Below are positions 17,579 through 25,381 of a stretch of 64,000 bases of DNA, piece after piece. The notes under the pieces were generated by a model, which made no database searches, was not told where the DNA came from, and worked only from the letters and a program-made list of their open reading frames with translations. Position 1 is the stretch's first letter, and every line of letters begins with the position of its first letter. The stretch covers positions 372,001 through 436,000 of the forward strand of contig CAWGJF010000003.1 in NCBI GenBank assembly GCA_963822905.1, read 5' to 3'. Both the position numbers and the translations under genes were made by a program. Source of the DNA: CAWGJF01 sp963822905 (GTDB lineage: Bacteria; Bacteroidota; Ignavibacteria; Ignavibacteriales; Ignavibacteriaceae).

Positions 17579-17974
17579 AAAAACCCCATGTGTAATTTAA
17601 TTTAGACTCTAAATTAATATAATTAGTAATAAAAGTAATTCGTTATTTAGTTTATGTTTTTTGTAAGTAGGTACATTTTGAATATTCCCGATTATAATAT
17701 CAGGATTAGTATTAATTTTATATCAAATTGAGGTATTATATAATTTATCCGGCAAATATTTATTATATGAAGATTTTTTTACTTCCGTACTGAATTCATT
17801 CTGAAGTAATTTAATATGCTATTATTAAAATAATATTCCAAACTTTTAATTTATTCCATTCAACCTTTCATTCACATCAATCAATACTTGCCGATCCAAA
17901 ACCATTTTTTTATCTTCTTTCTAAGTTAAATGTAATAAATGGGATTTATAAATCAATTGTTTGAGGGAGTTGTA
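17579..17974. other. Intergenic region between divergent M14 and GDH genes
   Basis: About 396 bases, very AT-rich, separate the divergent M14 carboxypeptidase and glutamate dehydrogenase genes. It should contain both promoters. I see no stable hairpin, RNA gene or conserved reading frame. An in-frame ATG at 17939 lies in it but lacks a ribosome-binding site. Confidence 0.55.
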
Positions 17975-19411
17975 ATGGAACAAAACCACAATTTAAGCCA
18001 GCACCGTGAACATAGTTTTTTTGGAGATGTTTTAAGTTATTTTGAAAAGGCAGCAAAGTTTACAAAATATCCTACTGGTTTGCTGGATCAGATAAAATAT
18101 TGCAGTAGTGTTTACAGAATAAAATTTCCTGTAAGATTAAAAGATAAAATAAAGGTAATAATTGCTTTCAGAGTTGAACACAGCCAGCACAAACTTCCAG
18201 TAAAAGGGGGAATAAGATACAGCACAGCTGTGACACAAGACGAAGTTATGGCTTTAGCAGCATTAATGACTTATAAATGTGCAGTTGTCGATGTGCCATT
18301 TGGCGGTGCTAAAGGAGGCGTATGCGTTAATCCAAGAGAACACTCCGAGCTTGAGCTTGAACATATAACCCGTAGGTACACATCGGAGTTGATTAAAAAG
18401 AATTTTATTGGACCTGGCATTGATGTTCCAGCGCCTGACTATGGAACAGGAGCAAGAGAAATGGCATGGATAGCGGATACGTATGCAGCTTTTAATCCGG
18501 GACAAATAGATGCTGCTGGTTGCGTTACAGGGAAACCAATTAGTCAGGGCGGAATAAGAGGCAGAACGGCTGCTACAGGAAGAGGAGTTTTTTATGGAGT
18601 TAGAGAAGCCGTAAGTAATAAAGACGATATGAAAAAATTAAAACTTTCACCGGGATTAAAAGGGAAGAAAGTTGTTGTCCAGGGACTAGGAAATGTGGGC
18701 TATCACTCGGCAAAATTTTTCCAGGAAGCTGGCGCAGATATAATCGCAATTGCCGAATATGAAGGAGCAATCTATAATCATAAAGGGCTGGATGTAGATG
18801 AAGTTATTAATCACAGGAAAAACTCCGGATCAATTTTAAATTTTAAAAAAGCAAAAAACATAAAAGAAACTGCCCAGGCACTTGAACTTGAGTGTGATAT
18901 ATTAATTCCTGCTGCATTGGAAAACCAGGTAAATTCAACAAATGCAAGAAATGTAAAGGCAAAAATTATAGCTGAAGCAGCAAACGGACCTGTTACACCG
19001 GAAGCTGAAAAAGTCTTGCTAGAGAAGGGAACAATGATAATTCCTGATCTTTTTTTAAATGCAGGTGGTGTTACTGTTTCTTATTTCGAATGGCTGAAAA
19101 ATTTATCACATGTAAGATTTGGAAGAATGGGTAAGCGTTATGACGAGCTTGTTTATAAAACCCTTGTTGATTCAATCGAAAAATCAACAGGAAAAAAGAT
19201 GGATGCATCTGCAAAAAAAATAATTGTACATGGAGCAGACGAAGAAGATCTTGTCAATTCAGGTCTTGAAGAGACAATGATTCAGGCTTACAACGAAATT
19301 AGAGAAACCTGGGCAAAAAATAAGAAAATACCCGACTTGCGAACAGCAGCTTTTGTTGTAGCTATTGAAAAAATTGCGAACTCATATATTGCACTGGGTA
19401 TTTTCCCTTAA
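17975..19411 (+). CDS. Glu/Leu/Phe/Val dehydrogenase family protein (glutamate dehydrogenase-like, paralogue 1)
   Basis: The start is set at the ATG at 17975 because GAGGGAG precedes it; an in-frame ATG at 17939 would add 12 residues without such a site. The product is 478 residues. Family motifs are present: KGGIRYS with the substrate lysine, [12 protein letters not shown] with the catalytic lysine, [17 protein letters not shown] with the catalytic Asp, and the Rossmann motif [16 protein letters not shown] ending in AEYEG. The acidic residue there suggests NAD preference. It oxidatively deaminates an amino acid, most likely glutamate, to a 2-oxoacid and ammonia. It is the most divergent of four such paralogues in the window. 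Its stop lies 2 bases from that of a convergent TonB-like gene. Confidence 0.9.
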   Translation: MEQNHNLSQHREHSFFGDVLSYFEKAAKFTKYPTGLLDQIKYCSSVYRIKFPVRLKDKIKVIIAFRVEHSQHKLPVKGGIRYSTAVTQDEVMALAALMTYKCAVVDVPFGGAKGGVCVNPREHSELELEHITRRYTSELIKKNFIGPGIDVPAPDYGTGAREMAWIADTYAAFNPGQIDAAGCVTGKPISQGGIRGRTAATGRGVFYGVREAVSNKDDMKKLKLSPGLKGKKVVVQGLGNVGYHSAKFFQEAGADIIAIAEYEGAIYNHKGLDVDEVINHRKNSGSILNFKKAKNIKETAQALELECDILIPAALENQVNSTNARNVKAKIIAEAANGPVTPEAEKVLLEKGTMIIPDLFLNAGGVTVSYFEWLKNLSHVRFGRMGKRYDELVYKTLVDSIEKSTGKKMDASAKKIIVHGADEEDLVNSGLEETMIQAYNEIRETWAKNKKIPDLRTAAFVVAIEKIANSYIALGIFP

Positions 19412-19413
19412 AA

Positions 19414-20067
19414 TTATTTAAGAACAAACTTGATTGGAATACTTATTCTTACTCTTACAGGTTTGCCTGATTGAATTCCCGGAGTGAATTGGAGATCTTT
19501 TACTGCGCTTAACGCTACATCGTCCAAACCGCCGCCAAGACTCTGAACAATTTTTATATCTGTTGGGTTACCTTCTTTGTCTATTATGGCTTCGACAACT
19601 ATTGTTCCTGTTATGCCTGCTCGTCTAGCAATCTCAGTATAGTAAAGTTTTTTATAGAGTGTTTCATAACCTCCGATTATTGTCGGCATTTCTTCAACTA
19701 CGATGTGAATTATATTTTCATCATCTAAAACTGGTTTGTCCACAAATGGATCTGGTTTACCCAAATTAGAATTCTTATCAATTCCAACATCGGTTAAAAT
19801 CAAGTCTTCAATATTATCATCTATATTAGCCACAATTATTTCCGGTGCCTTTGGCGGGTCAGGTACTTTTGGTTTTTGAGTGGTTGGGTCAATCTCCGTC
19901 ACTTTAATTATTCCATCATCATCGACTTTTATTGGTTTGATTTTGCCTGGCATTGGAGAAAATTTGAAAGCAAGAATCACAAGGGAAATGGAAATTATAA
20001 AACTGATTTTCAGGTGGAGTTTGTATTTACCAATCAAATCAGCTTTTGCAGTCTTTAATGGAACCAT
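19414..20067 (-). CDS. TonB-family energy transducer
   Basis: The start is placed at 20067 because a perfect AAAGGAGG lies just upstream; an in-frame ATG 24 bases earlier is less likely. The 217-residue protein has a short cytoplasmic N-terminus, one membrane helix (about 20-38), a Pro/Lys/Asp-rich periplasmic stretch (KPKVPDPPKAPEI) and a C-terminal TonB domain (ARRAGITGTIVVEAIIDKEG, ALSAVKDLQFTPG). It would couple the proton-motive force, via ExbBD, to outer-membrane receptors. No exbB/exbD or receptor is adjacent. It converges on the GDH-like gene with only two bases between the stops. Confidence 0.88.
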   Translation of the reverse strand: MVPLKTAKADLIGKYKLHLKISFIISISLVILAFKFSPMPGKIKPIKVDDDGIIKVTEIDPTTQKPKVPDPPKAPEIIVANIDDNIEDLILTDVGIDKNSNLGKPDPFVDKPVLDDENIIHIVVEEMPTIIGGYETLYKKLYYTEIARRAGITGTIVVEAIIDKEGNPTDIKIVQSLGGGLDDVALSAVKDLQFTPGIQSGKPVRVRISIPIKFVLK

Positions 20068-20182
20068 TGAAACCTCCTTTGATTTGTTCAAAGGATTTTA
20101 CTACTTCAATAAATTAAAGTTCCAATGGAGAATGTGAAGGAAGAAAAATTTTAAATAGACAAAAATGCAGGTACTTGTTGGT

Positions 20183-20560
20183 TTATAGTCCTCCTCCAAA
20201 CACTTCTGCTAACTCTATTTCATAACCATTCGGATCTTTAATATAAATTGAGGAAGATTTTTCCCATTTGATTGGTCCACCGTAAAAAATTTCAACACCA
20301 AGCTCAGTACATTTTTGGATTATTTCATCAAAGTTATCAATATGAAATCCAAAGTGGTTGAAACCGTTCTTTTTATATTCATTTAACTCCGGGTCTTCAT
20401 ACAAACATAATTTTACTTTTTCATTGCCAATTATTTTTGAATGCTGTTCTGGTTGTTCTTTAATTACTTTAAATCCAAAAAGATTTTGATAAAATTCTAC
20501 TGTTTCTTTTAGATCTTTCACATCCATATTTAAATGATCAATTCCATTTACTTTTAACAT
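20183..20560 (-). CDS. VOC-family (glyoxalase/dioxygenase fold) metalloprotein
   Basis: I choose the start at 20560 (MLKVNGIDHL) since GGGAAA lies 5 bases upstream and the fold begins there; a longer form from 20587 is possible. The 125-residue product contains two beta-alpha-beta-beta-beta modules. Likely metal ligands are His in GIDHLNM, His in HFGFHI and Glu in NGYEIELAE. The phrase IYIKDPNGYEIELAE is typical of glyoxalase I/fosfomycin-resistance-like proteins. The reaction is unknown. It lies downstream of a GDH gene in the same direction, but a heptad inverted-repeat element separates them, so co-transcription is uncertain. Confidence 0.8.
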   Translation of the reverse strand: MLKVNGIDHLNMDVKDLKETVEFYQNLFGFKVIKEQPEQHSKIIGNEKVKLCLYEDPELNEYKKNGFNHFGFHIDNFDEIIQKCTELGVEIFYGGPIKWEKSSSIYIKDPNGYEIELAEVFGGGL

Positions 20561-20597
20561 TTGATTTCCCTTTTTACATGAAATCATTAAAAATAAT

Positions 20598-20679
20598 ATT
20601 GAATACCGAATAAGGAATGACGAACTATGAAGTATAAAATCGTTATTCGAAATTCAACATTCGATATTCATAATTCTAC
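20598..20679. repeat. Heptad inverted repeat: five NNNGAAT units facing five ATTCNNN units
   Basis: From 20598 five consecutive 7-base units end in GAAT or a near match (ATTGAAT ACCGAAT, then AAGGAAT, GACGAAC, TATGAAG). After a 12-base spacer, five units from 20645 begin with ATTC (ATTCGAA ATTCAAC, then ATTCGAT, ATTCATA, ATTCTAC). The arms can pair imperfectly every seven bases. The right arm includes the GDH stop codon. Confidence 0.75.
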
Positions 20680-21923
20680 ACCCAGCCCCTAAGTTTGCAA
20701 GCCTGTGCAACTCTTGCAACTCCGACCATCATTGCTGCAAGTCTCGGATGGACTTTCTTTTCTCTAATTGCTTCCTGAACTCTTTTATATGCGAGAGTTA
20801 ATTTTCTATCCAGTCTTCTGTGAACTTCTTCTTCTTCCCAGAAATAAAGTGATTTATCCTGGACCATTTCAAAGTATGAAACAGTTACGCCTCCAGCACT
20901 GGCAAGAATATCAGGGATGACGTGAATTCCTTTTTCATAAAGAATTACATCTGCTTCGGGAGTCGTTGGTCCGTTTGCAAGCTCACAAATTAATTTGGCC
21001 TTTACTTTATTTGCATTTGATTGATGAATTGCATTTTCAAGTGCTGCAGGATAAAGAATTTCAACATCCAGTTCAAGAACATCATTGTGTGAAATTTCTT
21101 TTGATCCCGGATAATTTAATACTGATCCGGTTTTTAATTTATGATGTACAAGTTCTTCAGGATCAAAACCATCTTTGTTGAAAATTGCTCCGCGTGAATC
21201 ACTTGCTGCAATAAGTTTTCCTCCGCCAAAATATTCTTTATGAAGTAACGCGGCTCTTTGTCCGGCATCTCCAAAACCCTGGATCGCAAAAGATTTTGTT
21301 GGATCAAAACCATAAGTATTACAGGCTTCACGGACAGAAATTATTCCACCTCTTGCGGTTGCATCTCTTCTTCCTTCTGTTCCACCAACTTGTATTGGTT
21401 TATCGGTAAACACTCCCGGACTGTGAACTTTTTTAATTGTTTCATATTCGTCCATCATCCATGCCATGGTTTGAGGATTTGTATAAACATCAGTTGCGGG
21501 AACGTCAACATCAACTCCAAGCAATGGGGAAATCATCCTGATATATTCTCTTGATAATCTTTCAAGTTCTCTTTCAGATAAATTTTTCGGATCACATTTT
21601 ACTCCGCCTTTGCCTCCGCCAAGTGGAAGATCAACAACTGCAGTTTTCCATGTCATCCAGCATGCAAGAGCCCGGATTGTGTCTATTGTTTCTTCTGGAT
21701 GGAATCGAATTCCACCTTTTGCCGGACCACGCGCATAATTGTATTGGATCCTGTATCCCTGGAAAATTTTTGTTTCGCCGTTATCCATTTTTACAGGAAA
21801 ATGAAATGTTGTTTCCATTTGCGGAGAAAGAAGCAGATCGATTGTTGCCTTATCTAAATTTAAATGTTTTGCGGCTTCAAGTACCTGCTGTTTTGCAACA
21901 CTGAATGAATTGTATGATTCCAT
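20676..21923 (-). CDS. Glutamate dehydrogenase, short (about 415-residue) type (paralogue 2)
   Basis: At 415 residues it fits the bacterial/archaeal hexameric GDH group typified by RocG and thermophile GDH. Motifs: GPAKGGIRFHPEET (substrate Lys), LPLGGGKGGVKCDPK (catalytic Lys), DVDVPATDVYTNPQTMAW (catalytic Asp), GTEGRRDATARGG, and the Rossmann motif IQGFGDAGQRAA ending in ASDSRG. The SDSRG ending leaves the NAD/NADP choice open. It interconverts glutamate with 2-oxoglutarate and ammonia. It is the last clear gene of a minus-strand operon (receiver protein, PPDK-like protein, zinc-ribbon protein, GDH) with gaps or overlaps of only a few bases. GAGGGAAA inside the preceding gene's end serves as ribosome-binding site. 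Confidence 0.94.
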   Translation of the reverse strand: MESYNSFSVAKQQVLEAAKHLNLDKATIDLLLSPQMETTFHFPVKMDNGETKIFQGYRIQYNYARGPAKGGIRFHPEETIDTIRALACWMTWKTAVVDLPLGGGKGGVKCDPKNLSERELERLSREYIRMISPLLGVDVDVPATDVYTNPQTMAWMMDEYETIKKVHSPGVFTDKPIQVGGTEGRRDATARGGIISVREACNTYGFDPTKSFAIQGFGDAGQRAALLHKEYFGGGKLIAASDSRGAIFNKDGFDPEELVHHKLKTGSVLNYPGSKEISHNDVLELDVEILYPAALENAIHQSNANKVKAKLICELANGPTTPEADVILYEKGIHVIPDILASAGGVTVSYFEMVQDKSLYFWEEEEVHRRLDRKLTLAYKRVQEAIREKKVHPRLAAMMVGVARVAQACKLRGWV

Positions 21924-21925
21924 AT

Positions 21926-22141
21926 TTATTTTCCCTCATCATTTGATTCTATCGAACCGGAAGATTTTTGATTGATTCCTTTTTCATGCACATCAAGGAT
22001 TATTCTATACCAGCATTTTTTACAAACCAATGCTCTGTCCGTGGCGAGTAATACAATCTGCCATGGAGAGAGTTTGTTCCCGCAGTGCGGACAGGAATCA
22101 GGCGCATCCTGTCTTCCGGGTATTTCAACAGTTTGTTGCAA
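21926..22141 (-). CDS. Small zinc-ribbon protein in the GDH/PPDK-like operon
   Basis: The 71-residue protein contains CPHCGNKLSPW and, 18 residues later, VCKKCWYR, forming a classic four-cysteine zinc ribbon. The C-terminal tail is Ser/Glu-rich and disordered. The start is TTG at 22141 with a strong GGAGG located in the last codons of the PPDK-like gene, so it is translationally linked to it. The GDH gene begins 2 bases after its stop. The tight packing implies that it works with one of these partners, perhaps as an assembly or regulatory subunit, but no function is known. Confidence 0.8.
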   Translation of the reverse strand: MQQTVEIPGRQDAPDSCPHCGNKLSPWQIVLLATDRALVCKKCWYRIILDVHEKGINQKSSGSIESNDEGK

Positions 22142-22142
22142 A

Positions 22143-24062
22143 TCAATCCTCCGGTTTAATAATAATTCCCCTGTTTTCGTGACCGTTCATTTTAACCACC
22201 ACCGGTTTTTTGAAACGGATTAGCTTCGTATATTTTTTACTTACCAGAACTTTCCTGTTTAAGAGCCAGTCCCAATCCACAAAGCCATTACTCTGGATTG
22301 AGCTAATTGTAAAATAACCTATCATAAATGAAGTAATGTTCTGAAAAAAATGTGAACCCTGTGAAGGCTCAACAATCATTTCTTTAAAGCTTGTTTCAAC
22401 AATTACTCTTGCGCCCGCAATCTGATCCCACGTAACCGGTATTCCAAGCCACGGATCAAGGCTGCCCCACCTACCCACACCAACAAGCAAATATGGTCTT
22501 TCCTGTTTCATCAATTGCATATTAAAAGATGCAACTTCAGCAGCAACATCGCGGCTTTTAGCTCGTTCAAAGGAATGATAATCGACAACTACTGCATCGT
22601 AAATATCTGAGATTATTCCATTTCCAAGTACCTGGTTGCTGTAACTGATAAGACTTTCTTTTTCCTTAACTTCGATTTTCAGTTCGTCGAATTCGTGACT
22701 GACAACAAGAGGTCTCATTTGCAATAACCCGAATTCCTTATTCTTTCCTCTCGGCACAGACATATTAACTGCAAATTCTATTTCTACAGGAGTTCCCATT
22801 CCCCATGTTCCCATTTCGAGCAGAAGTTCGAGTATTGCTGATAGCGGAAAAAGTTTTGAACGTAGTACGGGACCAAACGTAACCACTCGCGGTCCGTTTC
22901 TTCCAAGCCCATCATAAATTGCATCGTTATCCGGAATGTAAGTTGAACCCACAAAACTAAGTGAGCCGTCTTTTTCAGCAACATCTAGTCCGAACCTTTT
23001 TAACATTCTATCAATAGTAATATTTCCGAAATCAGTTTTTTCATTAAGCTGCAAAGCGAAAAAATCACGCTGACTATTATTTAAAGATTCTGATACAGAA
23101 TAAAACTGGATAAGATCATCCGGATATTTTGGACAGAAACGAACTGTGTTGCCGCCTTCGACTACCATTTTTCCCAGACCAAGTGCAACTGATACAATTC
23201 CGTCATCAGGTTTTTGAGGTGGCAGAGGATAGAAGTTATGTGATTTGGCAACTCCGGAAAAATCAGGATAAAACCTGTTTGTGTGTGTTGTACCAACCAT
23301 CTTCTGGATTATAATCGCCATCTTTTCTTCTTCCGACCTGTAAGTAGTGACCTTAATATAATTCTTTGCTCCCTTATAGAATGTTGAAGCATAAACTCTT
23401 TTAATTGTCATCAGAAGATCATTTAGTCTCATGAGCGGGTTCGAATTATTATTTGGAATCATATAAGTCTGGTACACACCCGCAAAAGGATGATACTGTG
23501 AATCTTCCAGCAAGCTTGAAGAACGGACTGCAATAGGTGTTTGAATTATATCAAGAAAGGCAACGAGATCTCCAAGAATATCTTCAGGGAATTTTTTTGC
23601 ATCAAGAAATCTTTTAGTAATTTCTTCGTCCTCATCACAGTTAAGAGCAAACTCACGGAGATTATTTAATTCCATGAAATCATCAAAAACTTCTGTTCCA
23701 ATAACTACGGCTGGCGGAACATAAATCTGCACGTCATCAAATTTATCTCTTACCTGGTAGTCATTTATTAAAGTATTTACAAACCCTAATCCTCTTGCTT
23801 TTCCGCCAAGAGAACCACCACCGATTCTTGCAAAGCTTACATCAGGATCAAAAGTTTCCTTATGAAAATCAGCAATGATACCGCGTTGTCTTAATGTTCT
23901 GTAACGATGAAGAGATTCAACAAGATGTTTTCTTAACGATTCATCAGTTGGAAACTCAGTAACTTTTTTTGGTCTAAGCCTGTCGGCAAGCCAGAATTCA
24001 GTCCGCGCCTTAAGCCAGTTTGAAAAATGATTTCGTGAAGCGTGATATTTTATGCTTTTCAT
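22143..24062 (-). CDS. PPDK/PEP-synthase N-terminal (ATP-binding) domain protein, stand-alone
   Basis: The 639-residue protein carries the ATP-grasp-like N-terminal domain of pyruvate phosphate dikinase/PEP synthase: GGGSLGGKARGLGF (about 81-94), VPPAVVIGTEVFDDF, PIAVRSSSLLEDS with R180, FAGVYQTYMIP, EEKMAIIIQKMVG and the closing GLLQMRPLVVSHE. The phospho-histidine swivelling domain (TSHA-type motif) and the PEP/pyruvate barrel are absent. Instead about 170 C-terminal residues (LLVGVGRWGSLDPWLGIPVTW, EPSQGSHFFQNITSF) form a region conserved in the fused paralogue at 37113-40106. It overlaps the upstream receiver gene by four bases (ATGA). It probably binds ATP and may transfer a phosphate, but true PEP synthase activity is unlikely. 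Confidence 0.85.
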   Translation of the reverse strand: MKSIKYHASRNHFSNWLKARTEFWLADRLRPKKVTEFPTDESLRKHLVESLHRYRTLRQRGIIADFHKETFDPDVSFARIGGGSLGGKARGLGFVNTLINDYQVRDKFDDVQIYVPPAVVIGTEVFDDFMELNNLREFALNCDEDEEITKRFLDAKKFPEDILGDLVAFLDIIQTPIAVRSSSLLEDSQYHPFAGVYQTYMIPNNNSNPLMRLNDLLMTIKRVYASTFYKGAKNYIKVTTYRSEEEKMAIIIQKMVGTTHTNRFYPDFSGVAKSHNFYPLPPQKPDDGIVSVALGLGKMVVEGGNTVRFCPKYPDDLIQFYSVSESLNNSQRDFFALQLNEKTDFGNITIDRMLKRFGLDVAEKDGSLSFVGSTYIPDNDAIYDGLGRNGPRVVTFGPVLRSKLFPLSAILELLLEMGTWGMGTPVEIEFAVNMSVPRGKNKEFGLLQMRPLVVSHEFDELKIEVKEKESLISYSNQVLGNGIISDIYDAVVVDYHSFERAKSRDVAAEVASFNMQLMKQERPYLLVGVGRWGSLDPWLGIPVTWDQIAGARVIVETSFKEMIVEPSQGSHFFQNITSFMIGYFTISSIQSNGFVDWDWLLNRKVLVSKKYTKLIRFKKPVVVKMNGHENRGIIIKPED

Positions 24063-25141
24063 CGGGGCAACCTGAAGCTGCTCTTCAAGACTTTTAAATC
24101 AACTGCTCTGCCGACTTCAAAGCCTTCGGAATCTTTAAAAATAAAATCACCAAAGCCAAAGTGATTTTGCATAAAATGCTGAAGTTCTGAATTCAGAGTT
24201 GGTGAATCTTTAAGAACAAAACCGGCTCCGGCTTTTTTTGCATTCTCTTCATGACGTGCATCATTTGAAGTAAGAAGAATTGGAATATCGCTTATGTCAT
24301 TTTTAACTGCCTTTGCAAACTGTATACCTGCGCGATTATCGAGTTTGCCATTGTGCGGAAAAGCAATGTCTGAAATTACACCAAGAACCAGTTCCCTGTA
24401 TTTTTCATAATAATTCCATGCTTCTTCATAGTTATTGCATAATAAAATTTTAGGACGTGCCCGCATTCGCAAATATTTATGACTAAGATTTATACCTTCT
24501 GAAATTAATCTCATACTTTGCTTCAGCATCTCGGTATAAATTATCGGTAGTATAGCAGAATAATACCTGATATGATCTTCAATAAAAATTACGTTCTGAA
24601 CGCCAACCATTTTGCTGTCGTGCTCGACATTTAGTTTGTCTTCAAGGTACTTTATAATGCCGATAATAATTCTGAAATCCCCGGTCCAGATAAATACCTT
24701 ATTGAATAAGTGTCTTTCGGGATTATTCAGGAGCGATTTTAATTCGCGGTTATCATGAGCAAGAAGTATAATCGGGATTTCGATTTTTGAATCCTTAACA
24801 AGCTTTGCAAAATTTAATGCACTCATATCTTCGATGTGCATTGTTGTTATGATTAAATCAAAACGTCCTTCTTCTTTCACTCTATTAATGGCATCATATC
24901 CACTTGATACTCTGGTCAACTCAGGAGAGTGTGATAAATTTAAACCCTGGTATTCATTCCTGATAAGTTCATAAAGTCTTCCATCTTCTTCAAACAGGTA
25001 AAGATCATAAAGACTTGAAACAAGCAGAATATTTGTAATCCTTAGTCGCATCAGGTTCTGGAAACCCTGGAAACGAGTACCATAACCGTGTTCTACCCAG
25101 TGAGCTTCCGAATATCTTTTTAAATCTTTTTCGTAATCCAT
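24059..25141 (-). CDS. Tandem receiver-domain protein (pseudo-receiver plus receiver)
   Basis: The 360-residue protein is co-linear with the first about 360 residues of the fused protein at 37113-40106. The first receiver-like domain (about 35-170) lacks the acidic pair (ILLVSSLYD) and has Thr where the phospho-acceptor Asp is expected (DLIITTMHIED), so it is a pseudo-receiver. The second (about 182-330) has E188/D189 (FIEDH), a likely acceptor D258 (VISDIAF), T291 (LLTSND) and K311 (VLKDSP), but an unusually long stretch lies between the acid pair and D258. There is no output DNA-binding domain. It opens the operon with the PPDK-like, zinc-ribbon and GDH genes, so it may pass a signal to them. 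Confidence 0.8.
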   Translation of the reverse strand: MDYEKDLKRYSEAHWVEHGYGTRFQGFQNLMRLRITNILLVSSLYDLYLFEEDGRLYELIRNEYQGLNLSHSPELTRVSSGYDAINRVKEEGRFDLIITTMHIEDMSALNFAKLVKDSKIEIPIILLAHDNRELKSLLNNPERHLFNKVFIWTGDFRIIIGIIKYLEDKLNVEHDSKMVGVQNVIFIEDHIRYYSAILPIIYTEMLKQSMRLISEGINLSHKYLRMRARPKILLCNNYEEAWNYYEKYRELVLGVISDIAFPHNGKLDNRAGIQFAKAVKNDISDIPILLTSNDARHEENAKKAGAGFVLKDSPTLNSELQHFMQNHFGFGDFIFKDSEGFEVGRAVDLKVLKSSFRLPR

Positions 25142-25381
25142 ATTAAAAATTCATTTATATCTTTCTGAAATATATTAAGAATAGATTCTTGTTGAAACCT
25201 ATGGCGATACATTGGAAAGCAAATTTTGAGATTGTGAATATTATTTCACATTTAACAAGGATAATTGCAACTATATTTATCTGTTTTAGATATTTCGATA
25301 AGATAATTTGAATGAAAGATTTTATTATCATAATTTGTACACAAGTACATTGCAACTCTTATAAAACCAACCGGAGGAGCT

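Noticed and set aside
20598..20679. Heptad units as a CRISPR remnant
   Set aside because: Units are 7 bases with no spacers and inverted symmetry, unlike a CRISPR array.
24059..24062. Programmed -1 frameshift joining the receiver and PPDK-like genes
   Set aside because: No slippery heptamer is seen at the overlap, and the ATGA junction has a normal coupled start. Gene fission is the simpler reading.
25336..25349. TGTAC-ACAA-GTACA palindrome before the FG-GAP gene as an operator
   Set aside because: Five-base arms in AT-rich DNA arise easily by chance and no regulator is encoded nearby.
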